Source of the DNA: Dipteronia dyeriana
Taxonomy: Eukaryota; Streptophyta; Magnoliopsida; Sapindales; Sapindaceae
Direction: 5' to 3'
NCBI GenBank assembly: GCA_032871835.1
Contig: CM065297.1
Location: forward strand, 28,467,598-28,531,597
DNA length: 64,000 nucleotides
The first letter of the stretch is position 1. Each line of letters opens with the position of its first letter. Made by a program: the position numbers and the translations under genes. This document shows, one piece after another, positions 1 through 11,319 of this stretch. The notes beneath the pieces were generated by a model. It was not told the origin of the DNA, ran no database searches, and worked only from the letters and a program-made list of their open reading frames with translations.

Positions 1-1058
1 TCCTTCATATCCTTCTCCCCAGGATATGCTGCAGGAGATGTCATCCGGTCGGGCTTTCATCGGGGAAGACCGCTGGAGTTGTTTTTGGGATGGCTCCCTG
101 TCAGACTGTCTTCACAACGTCTTTAACGGTGCATCTTATGTAAGTTATCCTTCAACTTCTTCAATTGTTGTTTGTTCGCCAGATTTTTAATTAAACTTTT
201 TATAGATGGTGGCCGAGTTCGCTGAGCTGGTTTGGATGCAGCAACATCAAGCTGATAGAATAAGGCGTCTCAAACCTCAGTTGAAGGAAAGTGAGGATCA
301 TCATGCTCGGGTCGAAACGGTTTATCAACAGGAGGTTGGTTCTACCCAAGTTTTTACCGATCACTGTCTGGCGAAGCAGATGGAGGCCGATGAGAGGGCT
401 TCTTCGGCAGAAGAGAAGGCTATATGACTTTAAAAATTATTGTCTTCTGCCCAAGAATCAATGCTTAAGGCCGAATAGGAAGCGAAGCAGTCCAAGTCGG
501 TATATGAACAAAAGATCGTGGACTTGGAACGCCAAGCTCTGATAGTCGAATCCCGATCTAAAGAGGCTAGGCTGGAACTTGAAGTCTAGGGGGTTGATCA
601 TTTTAAAAGATCCCTTGCCTACGATGCCCTTCTCCTTCGTGAGTTGACGAGGGCTAGTTTCAGTTGGCGAGTTCTTCAAAGTTAAGAATAGGGCGACTGA
701 GAAGGCCCGAACCAACTGGGAGCTGTCAATCAAACATCATGTGGATAAGTCCTTGGAATCTCTTCGGACTCAGATGAAGGAGTGGAGAGCTTACTACCGT
801 AGTCGAGGTAAAGAGCCCCATCCCATTCATTTAAAGGTTCCATCTGAGCACTCCCTCTCGACTTTTTACGCCAACCAGGAGTCGGTCGTAAAGGGTGTGG
901 TGCCCGATGTCGGGCAGATCCCAGGAGAAGATTACAGCCAATGGATGGATGATTCGGCCGACATGATTGCTTGGCCTTCTAATGAGAGTCTGCTCCGTGA
1001 ATATGAGATGGTGCCTAACCCGAGTATTGGCAAGAGTTCCAAATCCTCACAATCCTGA
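1..1058 (+). pseudogene. E1 antisense ORF (aORF), C-terminal part, with one intron
   Basis: The open frame enters from the window edge, runs to 139, is interrupted by an intron-like segment (140-205), and resumes at the ATG at 206. It encodes a Glu/Arg/Gln-rich, probably coiled-coil segment, hits a stop near 425, and homologous coding continues in pieces to a last open stretch 741-1058. The intron sits at the same place as intron 2 of the aORFs in E2a and E2b, just before the coiled coil. An AATAAA at 1161-1166 follows the stop. It lies antisense to E1 gag-pol, as described for Tat aORFs. The molecular function of these proteins is unknown. The N-terminal gypsy-type transposon domain is outside the window. 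Confidence 0.7.
140..205 (+). other. Probable spliceosomal intron in E1 aORF (66 bp)
   Basis: It begins GTAAGT, has a T-rich tract, and ends TTTTTATAG, with phase-0 coding on both sides. Equivalent introns occur in E2a (15247-15317) and E2b (19303-19372). Confidence 0.65.
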
Positions 1059-1160
1059 TTTTTGTAGATATGATTTTTTGTAGACTAACAATTCTTTGTA
1101 AAGAATTCTTTGTAATAATTCTTTTGTAAAAGAACTTTGTAACCATTCTTTTGAAAGATC

Positions 1161-1166
1161 AATAAA
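1161..1166 (+). terminator. Poly(A) signal AATAAA downstream of E1 aORF
   Basis: It lies about 100 bp after the aORF stop. The same signal follows the aORFs of E2a (16408-16413), E3 (38228-38233) and E2b (minus, 18209-18214). Confidence 0.45.
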
Positions 1167-1239
1167 ATTTCAAGTAGCTTCTGAACCGAGTGGTTTTTAA
1201 TCTGATTCCATTGCTCATGAAATTTCTTCTTTGGCTCTT

Positions 1240-1640
1240 GTTGCTGAGTATCTTATTAAACCAGCTATTTCTGTTCGGGTAACTTAACCGAGTATCTTAT
1301 TAAGCTGGTTTCGTTCCCTGGATAATTTTTAAAGCCAAGTATCTTATTAAACTGGTTGTTGCAATCTTTATGCCAAGTATCTTATTAAACTAACTAACTC
1401 TGATGTTCGGGTAACTTCACCGAGTATCTTATTAAACCGGTTGTCACCCGAATAATTTTAATGCCAATTATCTTATTAAACTGGCTAACTCTGATGTTCG
1501 GGTAACTTTACCGAGTATCTTATTAAACCGGTTGTCACCCGAATAACACTAATGCCAAGTATCTTATTAAACTGGCTCTTGCAATCTTTATGCAAAGTAT
1601 CTTATTAAACTGGCTAGTATTATTAACCGAGTCATCTTAA
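1240..1640. repeat. E1 3'-region tandem array, about 40-48 bp units
   Basis: The core TATCTTATTAAAC recurs about nine times between 1247 and 1610, with alternating linkers containing CCGAGT or CCAAGT. It lies between the aORF and the 3' end of pol. The same core recurs in the E6 remnant at 22700-22920. Hypervariable tandem repeats in this position are known for Tat-clade elements. Confidence 0.85.
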
Positions 1641-2156
1641 AACAGACAAGTAGGTTTATACTTGTGTTTCATACACGGTTTCTACTCGAACATTACATCA
1701 AGGCTCACCAAGATCATATGTTCACGTCCTTACGCATTACCGAGGACGTCTCCCCAGTTTTTATGCGCAAGGGTTTGCCGAATCATTAAGTTTTTTGAAT
1801 TGCTTAATATAGCTAAACATTTCACCGGAATTTTTTTCGATAGCGTCCCGAGCTGGTGCATCGGGTTTGCCATTTTGCTAAGGTCAATTGACCTTGCTTG
1901 GCTGGCATGCTCCTTCGAGCTTCTCCACCCATTCAGGAATCAATGGTCCCGAGTATTCTATTTGCATGTTCTTATTATCATGCTTGTCTTCCATATGTTC
2001 TTATTATCATATGTTCTTTTGGAAATCTCGATTTGATGCTTTATCTTTCGGAAATCCTGAGTTATTCATAACTGCAAAATCAACAAAGTTTTTAATTCCA
2101 CAGCTAATAACTAACCTAACTAGAATTGTCCTGACTAGAAAAAAGAACAAAAAATA
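1641..2156. other. E1 3' untranslated region between pol and the tandem array
   Basis: No coding sequence is recognised. It shares a block (about 1690-2030) with the E6 remnant at 22925-23340, including a short repeat based on TTCTTATTATCATATG. The small plus-strand open frame at 1662-2036 is broken in the E6 copy and is not called. Confidence 0.6.
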
Positions 2157-3196
2157 ATTTAGGGATAGAAGATCTTCAGATATTGGGCATTGCATGGTCG
2201 GGGTAAAACCCCTCCATTGGGTCGTGCAATCTAATATGCTCCATAGCCAGCTATTCCTTCGACTTTGTACGGGCCTTCCCATTTGTCAGCCAGGGAACCT
2301 GCAGCTTTATTTTTTTGTTCAATGACACCTTTCTGAGTACCAGGTCTCCTAGTTGGAATTTCCTAACTCAAACATGATATGCCTTTTCTCTTCTAGCTTA
2401 TCTAGACTTTGCAATAGCATATCAACATTCTGTTCTTCATCATATAACCTGACCCAGGGTGACACATATGACGTTTCTATGGGGATAACAGCTTCTGTTC
2501 CAAACACTAAAGTGAATGGAGTTTCTCCGGTTGATGTTCTTGATTTTGTCCGGTATGCCCATAATACTTCGGGAAGCTTTTCAACCCAGCTACCTTTCTT
2601 GGCATCTAGCTTTGCTTTGATTGTGTGCTTGATGATTTTGTTCATTGCTTTCACCTGCCCATTTGTTTGAGGGTGGGCAGGTGTGGCATGGTAATTGGCA
2701 ATCTGGTACTCTTTGCACATCTGTCTGAATTTCAGGTTATCGAACTGGATGCCGTTTGTCAGTGATTATAGTGTTTGGGACTCCAAACCTATAAAGTATA
2801 TTTTTTTTTCACAAAATTTGTGGTGTTTGCTTCTGTGACATGCACCAATGCTTCGGCTTCTGCCCACTTCGTGAAATAGTCAACGGCTACTATGGCATAC
2901 TTTGCTCCACCCCCTGTCCCGGCTGGCATTAGGTCAATTAAATCCAAACCCCACATGGAAAATGGCCATGAGGATGTGAGGTTTCTAAGTTACTCAAGGG
3001 CTTGTCGGATGTCATTAGCAATCCTTTGGAAAGTATTGCAACTCTTCGAACATTGTTGTGCTTCTGAGAATAGAGTAGGCCAATAATAGCCTTGCCTGAG
3101 TACCTTGTATGCCAAACTTTTACCCCAAGTGTGGTTTCCGCAAACTCCTCCATGGATTTCTTGTAATATCCGATATGCATCCTCCTCTGACACAAT
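2157..3196 (-). pseudogene. E1 pol: integrase
   Basis: Translating leftwards gives the zinc-binding region (about 2990-3193: HGGVCGNH, then CSKSC), the catalytic core with VAVDYFTKW, and a stretch 2349-2720 with the HPQTNGQV motif that precedes the catalytic Glu. A C-terminal region follows with GDLVLRKV and ending near the KIFYP motif at about 2160. These are hallmarks of a retroviral-type DDE integrase, which inserts the cDNA. No chromodomain is seen, as expected for Tat. The phase changes at about 3195, about 2720 and about 2345, and there are stops near the second Asp, so it is non-functional. Confidence 0.85.
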
Positions 3197-3849
3197 CTTT
3201 GGAGTGTTCGGGAATACCCCCTTCTGTATAGTTCTCCTCCAACCAATGTGTACCTTGCTGATCTATACCTGATAAGTTTTACTTGTAAGGGATCTTTCAA
3301 GAGCATGCCTTCTTCCAGGAACCTTTTTAGCTGAGTCATCCAACCATCTTGCAGTGTTCGGATTTCTGAAATTTTTAAGTTTCTCGGTTCAGCTGTGCTC
3401 AGTTTGAGGAGATGTGCAATCGGAATAGTCTTTGGCCTGATTGTGGTTGTTGCCGACGCTAGTTTGGACAATGCGTCTACCTTTTCATTCTCCTCCCTGG
3501 GGATCTGGGCAATCTTATATTCTTTGAATTTCTGGAGAAGCTGTTTTGCAAAGTCACGGTAGGCTATCATGCCTTCATCCTTAGCTTGGTACTCGTCCAA
3601 GACTTGGTTGACAACTACCTGTGAATTGTTGCATATCTCGACTTCATCTGCCCCGAGAGCTATACAGACTCTGAGTCCAGCTAGTAGCGCCTCATACTCG
3701 GCTTGATTGTTGGTTGCTTTGAAGTCAAATCTCATGGCACATTCGACATCATCTTCTTCTGGAGTGCATACTACGATCCTTGCCCCGTTACCATGAGTGT
3801 TTGAAGAACCATAAACATATAATTTCCATGGTAAATTTTTTCCCAACAT
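3197..3849 (-). pseudogene. E1 pol: second RNase H (aRNH, Tat-type) and linker
   Basis: The RVT_3-like domain occupies about the first 125 residues, with NNQAEYEALLAG (the catalytic Glu region), VVVNQV, and VDALSKLA near the end. A linker leads into integrase. Tat elements are known to carry such an additional RNase H beside the ordinary one. Two catalytic acidic positions look lost: the usual DGSSN start reads YGSSN, and the usual SDSQ region reads NNSQ. The same domain in E3 (40798-41139) keeps YTDGASG and SDSS. The reading phase is the same as upstream pol, so the frame survived while active-site residues did not. Confidence 0.85.
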
Positions 3850-4005
3850 CCTTTTTGCTTTCAGGTTCGGCTATGTGAACTCTGCTATAAAATTTGCCAC
3901 TGCTTGCCTTTTGAGGGATGTTCCGGGGACGTAGTGGATATCGAATCCACTTAGCTTGATAGCCCATTTGGTCAGTCTTCCTAAAATCTCTAGCTTCTAT
4001 AGAAT

Positions 4006-4476
4006 TTACTTTAATGAGCAGTCAGTGAATACCTGGGTTGTATGAGCCTGAAAATATGGACTTAGCTTCCTTGCTGCTGAAACCAATGCTAGGGCCATTT
4101 TCTCTACTTGTGAATACCTAGTCTTGGCTGGTAGAAGTGCCTTGCTGGTATAGTATACTGGCTTCCGTACTCCATCTTCTGTTCTAACTAGGACTGAACT
4201 AACTGCTAGTTTTGTAATTGATAAGTACAGATGGAGTGTCTCTCCCATCTGAGGTTTTGAAATGATGGGAGCCTGCCCTAGGTATTCTTAAATTTTTAAG
4301 AATGCCTGCTCACACTCTTCATTTCATTAGAGTCATTTCCCTTTTTTAATTACTTTAAAAAAGGGTGTTAAAAAAGGGTGTGCATCGGTCCGTGGCCTTT
4401 GAGATGAATCTACCCAAGGAAGCTAAGCATTTTGTTAGGCGCTTACTTCTTTGAGAGTCCTTGGTGAAGTCATTTT
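4006..4476 (-). pseudogene. E1 pol: first RNase H / RT connection region
   Basis: The segment contains GETLHLYLS, KPVYYTSKAL, and a Tyr-Ser-Gln-Val-Glu-Lys stretch, typical of the RNase H that follows RT in Ty3/gypsy pol. The Asp of VFTD near the end is present, followed by a stop at 4006. A short A/G-rich duplication at about 4350-4380 and a stop at 4477 separate it from RT. The equivalent part of E5 is at 63840 to the window end. Confidence 0.8.
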
Positions 4477-5178
4477 CTACAGGGCCTGGATCTTCTCGGG
4501 GTTGACTTTGATTCCTCTTTGGTGGACTTGAAAACCTAGGAATCTTCCCGAAGGAACTATGAATAAACACTTGTTCGGATTTAGCTTCATTTGGTATCTC
4601 CTCAAGACATCAAATTTCTCTCGCAGGTCTGAAGTATGCTTGCCTGCTGTGATGCTCTTGGTCAACATGTCATCAATGTATACTTCCATGTTCCTTCCTA
4701 TTTGCAGTGCAAGGATTCTGTTGACCAGCCTTTGATATGTTGCCCCTGCATTTTTTAACCCGAACAGCATCACTGTGTAACAGTACAAACCCTGATCAGT
4801 TATGAATGTTGTCTTTTCTTTGTCAGCTTTGTTCATTCGGATTTGGTTATATCCCGAGTAGACGTCTATGAAACTGAGCAACTCATGGCCTTATGTAGCG
4901 TCCACCAACTGATCTATCATCGGAAGTGGAAAACTGTCTTTCGGGCATGCCTTGTTCAGATATGTGAAATCTACGCACATCCTCCACTGTCCATTCTTCT
5001 TTTGGACGAGGACTACATTAGCCACCCATTGAGGGTAATTGACCTCTCTAATTGATCCTACAACGAGTAGCTTTTCTACTTCCTGTTTGATTGCCTGACT
5101 TTTCTCGAGATTGAATGATCTTCTCTTTTGTATCACCGGTTTTGCATTCGGGTCTACTATGAGATGGTGAGATATTAT
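4477..5178 (-). pseudogene. E1 pol: reverse transcriptase
   Basis: RT copies the element RNA into cDNA inside virus-like particles. Visible motifs in order are WVANVVLVQKKNGQWRMCVD, DSFPLP, LLSFIDVYSGYNQI, the LFGLKNAGATYQR block, the catalytic YIDD box (VYIDDML), and GFQVHQRGIKVNPEKI near the end. The catalytic YIDD is intact. Two in-frame stops break the domain: TAA at about 4891 just before GHELLSF, and TAG at 4477. The frame is continuous with protease upstream. It is closely similar to E5 RT (62865-63839). Confidence 0.9.
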
Positions 5179-5850
5179 TCAGGCATCTATCCCGACCATG
5201 TCTTCATGACTCCAAGCGAACACATCCCTGTATTCTTTAAGTAGATCAATGAGGCTTTGTTTGACTTTTCCTTCCAGGTTGGCTCCGATCTTGATCTTTT
5301 TATCTGATTCATCTTCTTTCAAGATGATTTCTTCGACCGTTTCAGTTTTGGATTCATTAGGCTCTTCCCTTGGATCGAATTCGAATGGCAGTGGCTCTTT
5401 GCTCTGACTTGACTGTGTTATAGTGCAAACCTGTTCATTCTTGTCCTTGTATACTGACAGGTTAGCTCTTCGGGCCATCTCTTGGGATCCCTTGACTACC
5501 CCGACCCCGACCCCGACCCCCTGTTCAGTCGGGAATTTGATCATTAAGGCATAAGTGGCTGTTAACACCTTAGTTTTATTTAAGAATGGCCGACCCAACA
5601 ACGCATTATACGGCCAATTGTCTAAGTCTACTACCAAAAAGTCGAGCAACACAGTTCTCTGACAAGGCACCACTTCGATCTTCACAGGTAGCTTTACCGT
5701 CCCGAGTGACCTGACCTCAATTCCCCCAAACCCTCTTAATGGAGTGTGGAAAGGTTGTAGGTTCTTTTGGTCTAGCCTAAGTTGATCGTAGACAGCTACA
5801 TTGAGAATGTCTACCGAACTTCCATTATCTATCAAGATTCTCCTAACTTC
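5179..5850 (-). pseudogene. E1 pol: aspartic protease and linker to RT
   Basis: The retropepsin active-site motif reads IDNGSSVDIL, followed by LRGFGG, then NALLGRPFLN. It would cleave the polyprotein. After the domain comes an acidic linker (EEPNESKTETVEE) leading to KEYRDVFAWSHEDM, which precedes RT. A stop at 5179 separates it from RT in the same phase. A small hexanucleotide expansion at 5500-5520 adds Gly-Val repeats that E5 lacks. Confidence 0.85.
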
Positions 5851-6204
5851 CCGGTGACCAATCCGGGTACTTATGACTAAGGAGTCATTGGCCGAACGTC
5901 GACTCCATGTGAGTCTGCTTCTATGAATGTTATTGGGTCCTATCCTTTCCTTACCCTTACCCTTTTCGGGTCTGGCTCCACCGAGTTCACATCAAAGTTA
6001 TGTCTTGCTTCTACTGTTTCTCTAATTTTCTATGTTCGCTCTCGGTTACTTCTCCTAGTGGATGGTCTGCCAAAGATCGTATGTATTACTTGATTGGCCT
6101 CTGGGTTAGCCCTTTGGCTTCGACCAGAGCTGTGATCGGCCCTGATCTCTTTCTTTGTTTCTGACTTCTCTTCCCTTTTCAAGATTACATCTTATAGATG
6201 TCCT

Positions 6205-7692
6205 TCCCGAATGAGGGAAATCTCTGAGCTGGTAACACTTGGAAGTTTTATGACCGGTTTTCTTATGGAATCTACAGTATTTAGTGGTATCTCGTCGGGC
6301 AAACTGAGACTGTCATCGAGGCTCTTGTACCATATTCTTTGTTTCCAGAATGGCCAGGATTTCCTCCTGCTTTTTTCGAAGAGGGGTGTAGTTGGTGTAT
6401 CTTCCTCGGTATTTTTCCGTGGTCAGTTCGGCATTAAGCCTGTTTCCTCCATCCTTGCTTTTTTCTTTGCTATTTCCTTTCTGTTTTCCCTTTTGGTTCT
6501 GCACCTTGGACTCAGCCTCCTTCTCGGGTTTTCCTCCATGCATGTAGCATCCTCCAGTGGCTAACTCTTCTTCTTCGGCTAGTGCATATCCTCCTACCAT
6601 GTCCATCATATCTGCATATTTGGTCAGTTGGGCTCTTCTTAAGTCAAAAAACAACCGTCCATTCTGTAGGTTATTGATGAATGCGACAATTATTGCTTCA
6701 TCGTTTGCACTGCCGATTTATGATACCGCTTGGCCAAATCTTCCCATGTATTTCTTCAGCGACTCATCTTTCTCTTGTTTTATTTGAGAAAGGTAGGCCA
6801 CTGATTTTTTCCTGGGAACATTACTCAGAAATTGCCTTGAGAAACTTCTGCTCAGTTCATTAAAACTTCCAATGCTTACTGGGGGTAGTCTCCCGAACCA
6901 TCTTGAGCCCATGTCTTCTAGATTTTGTGGAAAGTTGAGGCATAGTAAGGGATCGCTATGGGCATACTGGGCCATAGCACTTTTATAGCGTCTGACATGT
7001 TCTTTTGGGTCTGTATCCATCTTGAACTGCTCCACGTGTGGCATTCTGAATCTTTCCGGGAATGAATTCCGTAAGATGTCCCTAGTGAACGGGCTGTCAG
7101 AATCCTAGTCTGATAAATCGTTATACCCATAACGTCTGACTAGCGCGTCCACTTGACGCCTATTGTTCTCGAGTTCTCAAGTTAGGCTCTGGATTATGAT
7201 ATCTCTGTCTCCCATGGGACTTTCCTGATGGTTGAACCGCTAGGTAATTGTCATTCCTCTTTCTGACTTTTCAATTTGATGCCGGGTTTCACGTATGATT
7301 CCATGATGACGCTTACGATGGTGCTGATTGGTATCTTCTGATGATGACCGATCCCTGTGCCAGTCATGTTTATGGTGTCTAGCACGGGCTGTCTGATCCT
7401 GGTTTTGCTTCTGGCGTGGTCATTCCTCTTCAAGTGTTTCACATCCAGCCTGATTAATTGGAACAGAGTTCCTTCCGGCTTCCCGTACATTTAGTTCTGG
7501 CCCTACAACAACCGAACGAAGCCTCACAGGCGGGAGGTTAGGAGTTTGTGCCTCAGCAGCCAGTATATCAACTCCTTCCTTTGCTGCGTCTGCCACCAAT
7601 TGTTGCAACGCTTTTCAGAAACGTTGTGTTAGGTCTTCACTGGTTGGAGGAACTTGCTGGATCCTCACCAGGAATGTAGGTTGGTTCTTCAT
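6205..7692 (-). pseudogene. E1 gag polyprotein region
   Basis: The start is the ATG at 7692, in the same phase as pol. The parts are an N-terminal QQLVADAAKEG helix, a basic His/Arg-rich stretch, a retrotransposon-gag core (6718-7044: MPHVEQFK, the HVRRYKSAMAQYA block, GSRWFGRLPP), a Lys/Glu-rich linker, and a zinc knuckle near 6210-6290 (YCRFHKKTGHKTSKC, a C/H/H/C arrangement). Gag forms the particle and the knuckle binds RNA. Single stops occur at about 7620, about 7420 and about 6718. Gag and pol in one frame without a shift fits Tat. Confidence 0.85.
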
Positions 7693-7790
7693 GGTTGCAA
7701 TAAGATCTCACGAGCTGCTACCAACATGGAAGTTATCTGGAGATTTTGCTTCTGCTTCCTGTCATTGTTTTTAATTAAATCGGAGGTTCA

Positions 7791-7809
7791 GCCCCTCCTT
7801 TTAGTGCCA
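7791..7809 (-). promoter_or_regulatory. E1 primer-binding site
   Basis: Two bases inside the 5' LTR the minus strand reads TTGGCACTAAAAGGAGGGG. E5 has the matching TTGGCGTTAGAAGGAGGGG. I do not assign the tRNA. Confidence 0.7.
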
Positions 7810-7811
7810 AT

Positions 7812-8676
7812 TGTTGACGTCGATTTCTGGATGTGTGAGAAATAGCCAACAAGGATTGGATTTCAGCTGTGATTTCAAAGAGAAAGAGAAGGAGAAAGTA
7901 ATTGGACACAAGTTTTTACGTGGTAAAACTTATATGACCTGAGAAACGTCCACGGGTGGTTGAATGATCAACCAAGCCAAAATCCATTATGAAATAATAA
8001 AAATACAATTTTCTTCTCTCTCAATTTTTTCTATGATTGTTGTATGTATATCTTTTTTTTGGGCGAGATTATGGGTCTATTTATATGTTTATAGAACCCT
8101 AATCTGCTTTGTACAAGTAATAGATCTTTGTATTTAATTATGATTATTTACTTGCTTGAAGCGGACTGTCTTCTTTCCTGTTTAGTCTTGTATTGAAATC
8201 GAATGGGACTTTAGTAATGTAGTCCAATTAAGACTTGTTTCCTTATAAGAGCGTAGTCTTTTTAAAGAAATAAAGTTGTTGCCTGATTGGGAAACCTTTC
8301 TATTCTGTATTTTGTTCTCATTGGGATTTCTTTTTTATATGGATATCTTCGTGTATTTAATGACCTAATCTGTGTGAGCTAATTAAGTTTTCTTCATATT
8401 TGTCACGAGTAAGGATAATACCCGCTGGTTCCGAGTAACATCATTTGATCCCGAGTAGAAATGTCATTTAACCAGTCCTGAGTGTATTAACTGACCCCGA
8501 GTAGTATATGACGTCGATTGACCCTGAGTAGGTTTTGTTCAACATCTGCTTACTCGGGTTTACTTTTCTTCGATGATGTCTTGTATGATATTTTCTGAAT
8601 GCCTATTCGGATGCCCACATGACAATTTATCCTCTTTGTTGATGATTTGTACGTACGATAAAATTCACATATGACA
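7812..8676 (-). repeat. E1 5' LTR (865 bp)
   Basis: In element orientation it begins TGTCATATGTG (at 8676) and ends CGACGTCAACA (at 7812). It matches the E5 LTR (59606-60503) end to end with small indels. A TATA box reading TATAAATAG on the minus strand lies at about 8074-8085, in a position suitable for genomic RNA synthesis. The 5 bp beyond the right end are AAACT; the partner TSD is off-window. Confidence 0.9.
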
Positions 8677-10124
8677 AAACTAAAGCTGATAAAACCCCAC
8701 TTTCCTTGTTTCAAAACCTTAATGACAAAAGCTTTAATGACATAGATTATTTCAAATAATTGAATATTTATTATTTATATTTATATTTCTTTCGGATCTC
8801 GATCTCATGTATCCCATGTTAGTATTCATTGATTCATTACTATTTTTGTTTATATTTTCTTTTAGATCTCGATCTCATATTTACCATGTTTAATTAGTAT
8901 TTATTGATTTTATTGTCTCACATGTTTAGTTATATTTTTCTTCTCAACTTCCAGATCCATGTTTGCTATTTTTTTTTCTCTCAGTTTATTTTATTTCAAA
9001 TCTTCCAGATATACTATCATTTATATCAATTTTTTTATAGGTTATATTTCGGATCTTCTAAAGTTAGTTTAATGTAATTTACAAAAAAAAAAACAACGAA
9101 ATCGCATCAATAATCGCAACCAAGAAAACCTAATCTTTGACAAAACGAAACAACATCAAAACTCTAATTCAATTTCTAAAAAAACCATCAGACGATTAAT
9201 ATCACATTCACAATCTACAACCAACAATCCAATTGATAACAAAAAAAAAAATTGCATCTAATAAAGATGGACTTACCATGAAATAAGAAGATTTTTTTTT
9301 TTTTTTACAAATGGATGTGAAAAAACTATATATAAAGATCAGAGATGGTGTATTTCTTTTTTTATTTTTATGAAAAAGATACGGGGTGTATTAAATTTGA
9401 AGAATAATTAAAAGGGTAGTCACCAAAATAAATCAAAAATAAAAAATAAAACTATTTAATTTTATATAATTAAATCAAAAAATTTAAAAGTGAAGTATAA
9501 ATAGTTCAGTAGTGGGGGTGCCAATAGCACCACTTAAAAAAATAAAATTCATTGCATTATTGAATGCATTGATTGTATTCATTGACTTTTATAATTTTAA
9601 ATAATTAAAAATAACATATTAAATAGCATTTTACATTGGAATACAATACTAAAATGATATGCATTAAGAGCATATCTAATGCAATACTAAATAATTATAC
9701 CAATACTGTAATTTAGCACAAAATACAAAAAGCATACTTCAATACGGTGCTAAAAGCTGTGCCAAATTTGACATGGTGTATAGCATACGCCAAATTTAAC
9801 ACAACAATAAATGTAACTGTATTTGTTGACTTTTTTTATTTTAAATAATAAAAAATTAACAAATTTGGTAGGAAAAAATGAGATTGAAACAATTCTAAAA
9901 AAATATTCGATGTATTGGTTGTATTTGTTGAGTTTTATAATTTTAAATAATAATAATAATAAAGAAACAACGAATCAAATGGAAGTTTATATTGGAGTAC
10001 AATACAAAAATGATGTATAAATAAAACATTTTACTATTTTTTTTGTCAAATTTGATATATACATTGTAGATAGTCTAATATTTCATTATTTTTTGTACCA
10101 AAGGCTAAAATAATATAAAGTAAT
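8677..10124. other. AT-rich intergenic stretch, no gene
   Basis: Long A and T runs and short repeats. Similar AT-rich segments at about 9520-9680 and 9790-10030 share TTTTAAATAATAAAAA-like blocks, possibly remnants of a small non-autonomous element, but I could not define terminal repeats. No coding frame is credible. Confidence 0.5.
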
Positions 10125-10360
10125 ATTACTAACGAAGAGAAAAAGAAAAAGAAAACATATCAATTCTATGAATTTATTCATTTTTGTATATTGAATGCTT
10201 ACACAATAAGCCTATATATAGGTATATGGATAATTGAATCTACAATGAAATAGGAAATAAAATCAGAGAGGTCATTGTCCTATATTGAAATAGAAAATGA
10301 GATCAAGAGAATTAAGTGCGAATTATTCTCTAGGTGGTTAAAGTCAATTATTTCACAACA
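10125..10360 (-). repeat. Ty1/copia relic: probable 3' LTR
   Basis: On the minus strand a purine tract (CAATGGGGAG, 10361-10370) is followed by TGTTGTGAAATAATTGAC, the common start of short copia LTRs, with a TATATATAGG box near 10215. The outer (left) end is not sharply defined; 10125 is approximate. Confidence 0.6.
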
Positions 10361-10370
10361 CTCCCCATTG

Positions 10371-11319
10371 GACGTACGTCACCTAGATAATAATTTCTGA
10401 GATTCTTCTAAAAGATATTGGACGTGCTTAAATACTGTCTTATTAAAAAGCTTTACTAGGAAAAACAAGTGGGACAAAACTTGATCAAGGGAAAAAGAGT
10501 GCAGTGTACAAATGTCCAAAATGAAGAATATTCTCCCCCTAAAAGTGCTTTGTTCTTAATCTTGTAGTTTGCTATGTCAACACATCCCAATGCCATATAT
10601 CAATTTCTCTAATATTATCGTCGGTAGAGTCTTCGTAAATAAATCTGCAAGGTTATTTGTAGACCTTATCTATTTGACATTGATTTGTCGACTTTCTTGG
10701 AGTTCATAAGTCTACAAGAACTTTGGTGATATGTGCTTGGTTGTCTCCCTTGATGTACCCCCTAACTTGTGTAATACAAGTAGCATTATCTTAATATACT
10801 GGGATAAGGAACATCTGCATTGTGCTAAGTATAATACAACACCAATAAAATACAATACTTCTGGACCAAGTATCATTTCATCATTATCTTTAGATCGAAA
10901 TAGATCTTTCTTAAGATCTAAAGATCAGACAACCATAGGGATGGTAAAAGAATAAGATGCATCCATATAAAGACTGAAACAAGTAATCCATTTAAAATAT
11001 GATCGATCTTTAGACAGAAACAATATTTTGTTTTTCACAAAACTTTCATCACAAATTTCTGTTTCAAATACTCAGTAGTTTTGAAATTTCTTCAGGAACT
11101 CCAATTAAAATCATGTCATCGACATATACTGTGTCAATTCAAATTCGGATTTCGATGTCTTTATGAATACAGATGAGGCATATATGAACTTTAATTTATA
11201 TGCCCAATTTATGATGTGTTCACTAAGACAATCATAGCACATTCTTTTGAATTGCTTCAAACCATATAAAAATCGTTGTAACTTTATTGAACATAAGTTA
11301 CGAGAATTTTAAATATATG
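10371..11319 (-). pseudogene. Ty1/copia pol relic (RT C-terminal half and RNase H)
   Basis: The minus strand shows degraded copia pol. First comes LYGLKQ near 11250, then the catalytic block VYVDDMILIG at about 11100-11130. RNase H follows with GVVLYLAQC near 10800 and a final stretch resembling DNLADLFTK near 10630. Many stops and frameshifts. The piece is cut at 11319 by the E6 LTR, so everything N-terminal of LYGLKQ is missing. It is the only Ty1/copia sequence seen in the window. Confidence 0.75.

Larger units (their letters stand above)
1..8676 (-). mobile_element. E1: Tat-type Ty3/gypsy LTR retrotransposon, minus strand, 3' LTR outside window
   Basis: Reading leftwards from 8676 the order is 5' LTR, primer-binding site, gag, protease, RT, RNase H, a second RNase H, integrase, a tandem-repeat 3' region, and an ORF on the opposite strand. 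This is the order known for Tat-clade elements, which carry an extra archaeal-type RNase H and in some families an antisense ORF near the 3' LTR. Gag to the second RNase H keeps one reading phase from an ATG at 7692, interrupted by single stops, so the copy is fairly young but dead. E5 at the right end is the same family in the opposite orientation. The 3' LTR and second TSD lie left of the window. Confidence 0.9.

Noticed and set aside
1662..2036. 124-codon plus-strand frame in the E1 3' region
   Set aside because: Not conserved as a frame in the homologous E6 block at 22925-23340.
6211..6564. 117-codon plus-strand frame with hydrophobic runs, membrane-protein-like
   Set aside because: It is the shadow of the gag linker and zinc knuckle on the minus strand; hydrophobicity comes from the complement of Lys/Glu codons.
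8677..10124. Possible MITE around 9520-10030
   Set aside because: Repeated AT-rich blocks are visible, but no matching terminal inverted repeats or target duplication could be defined.
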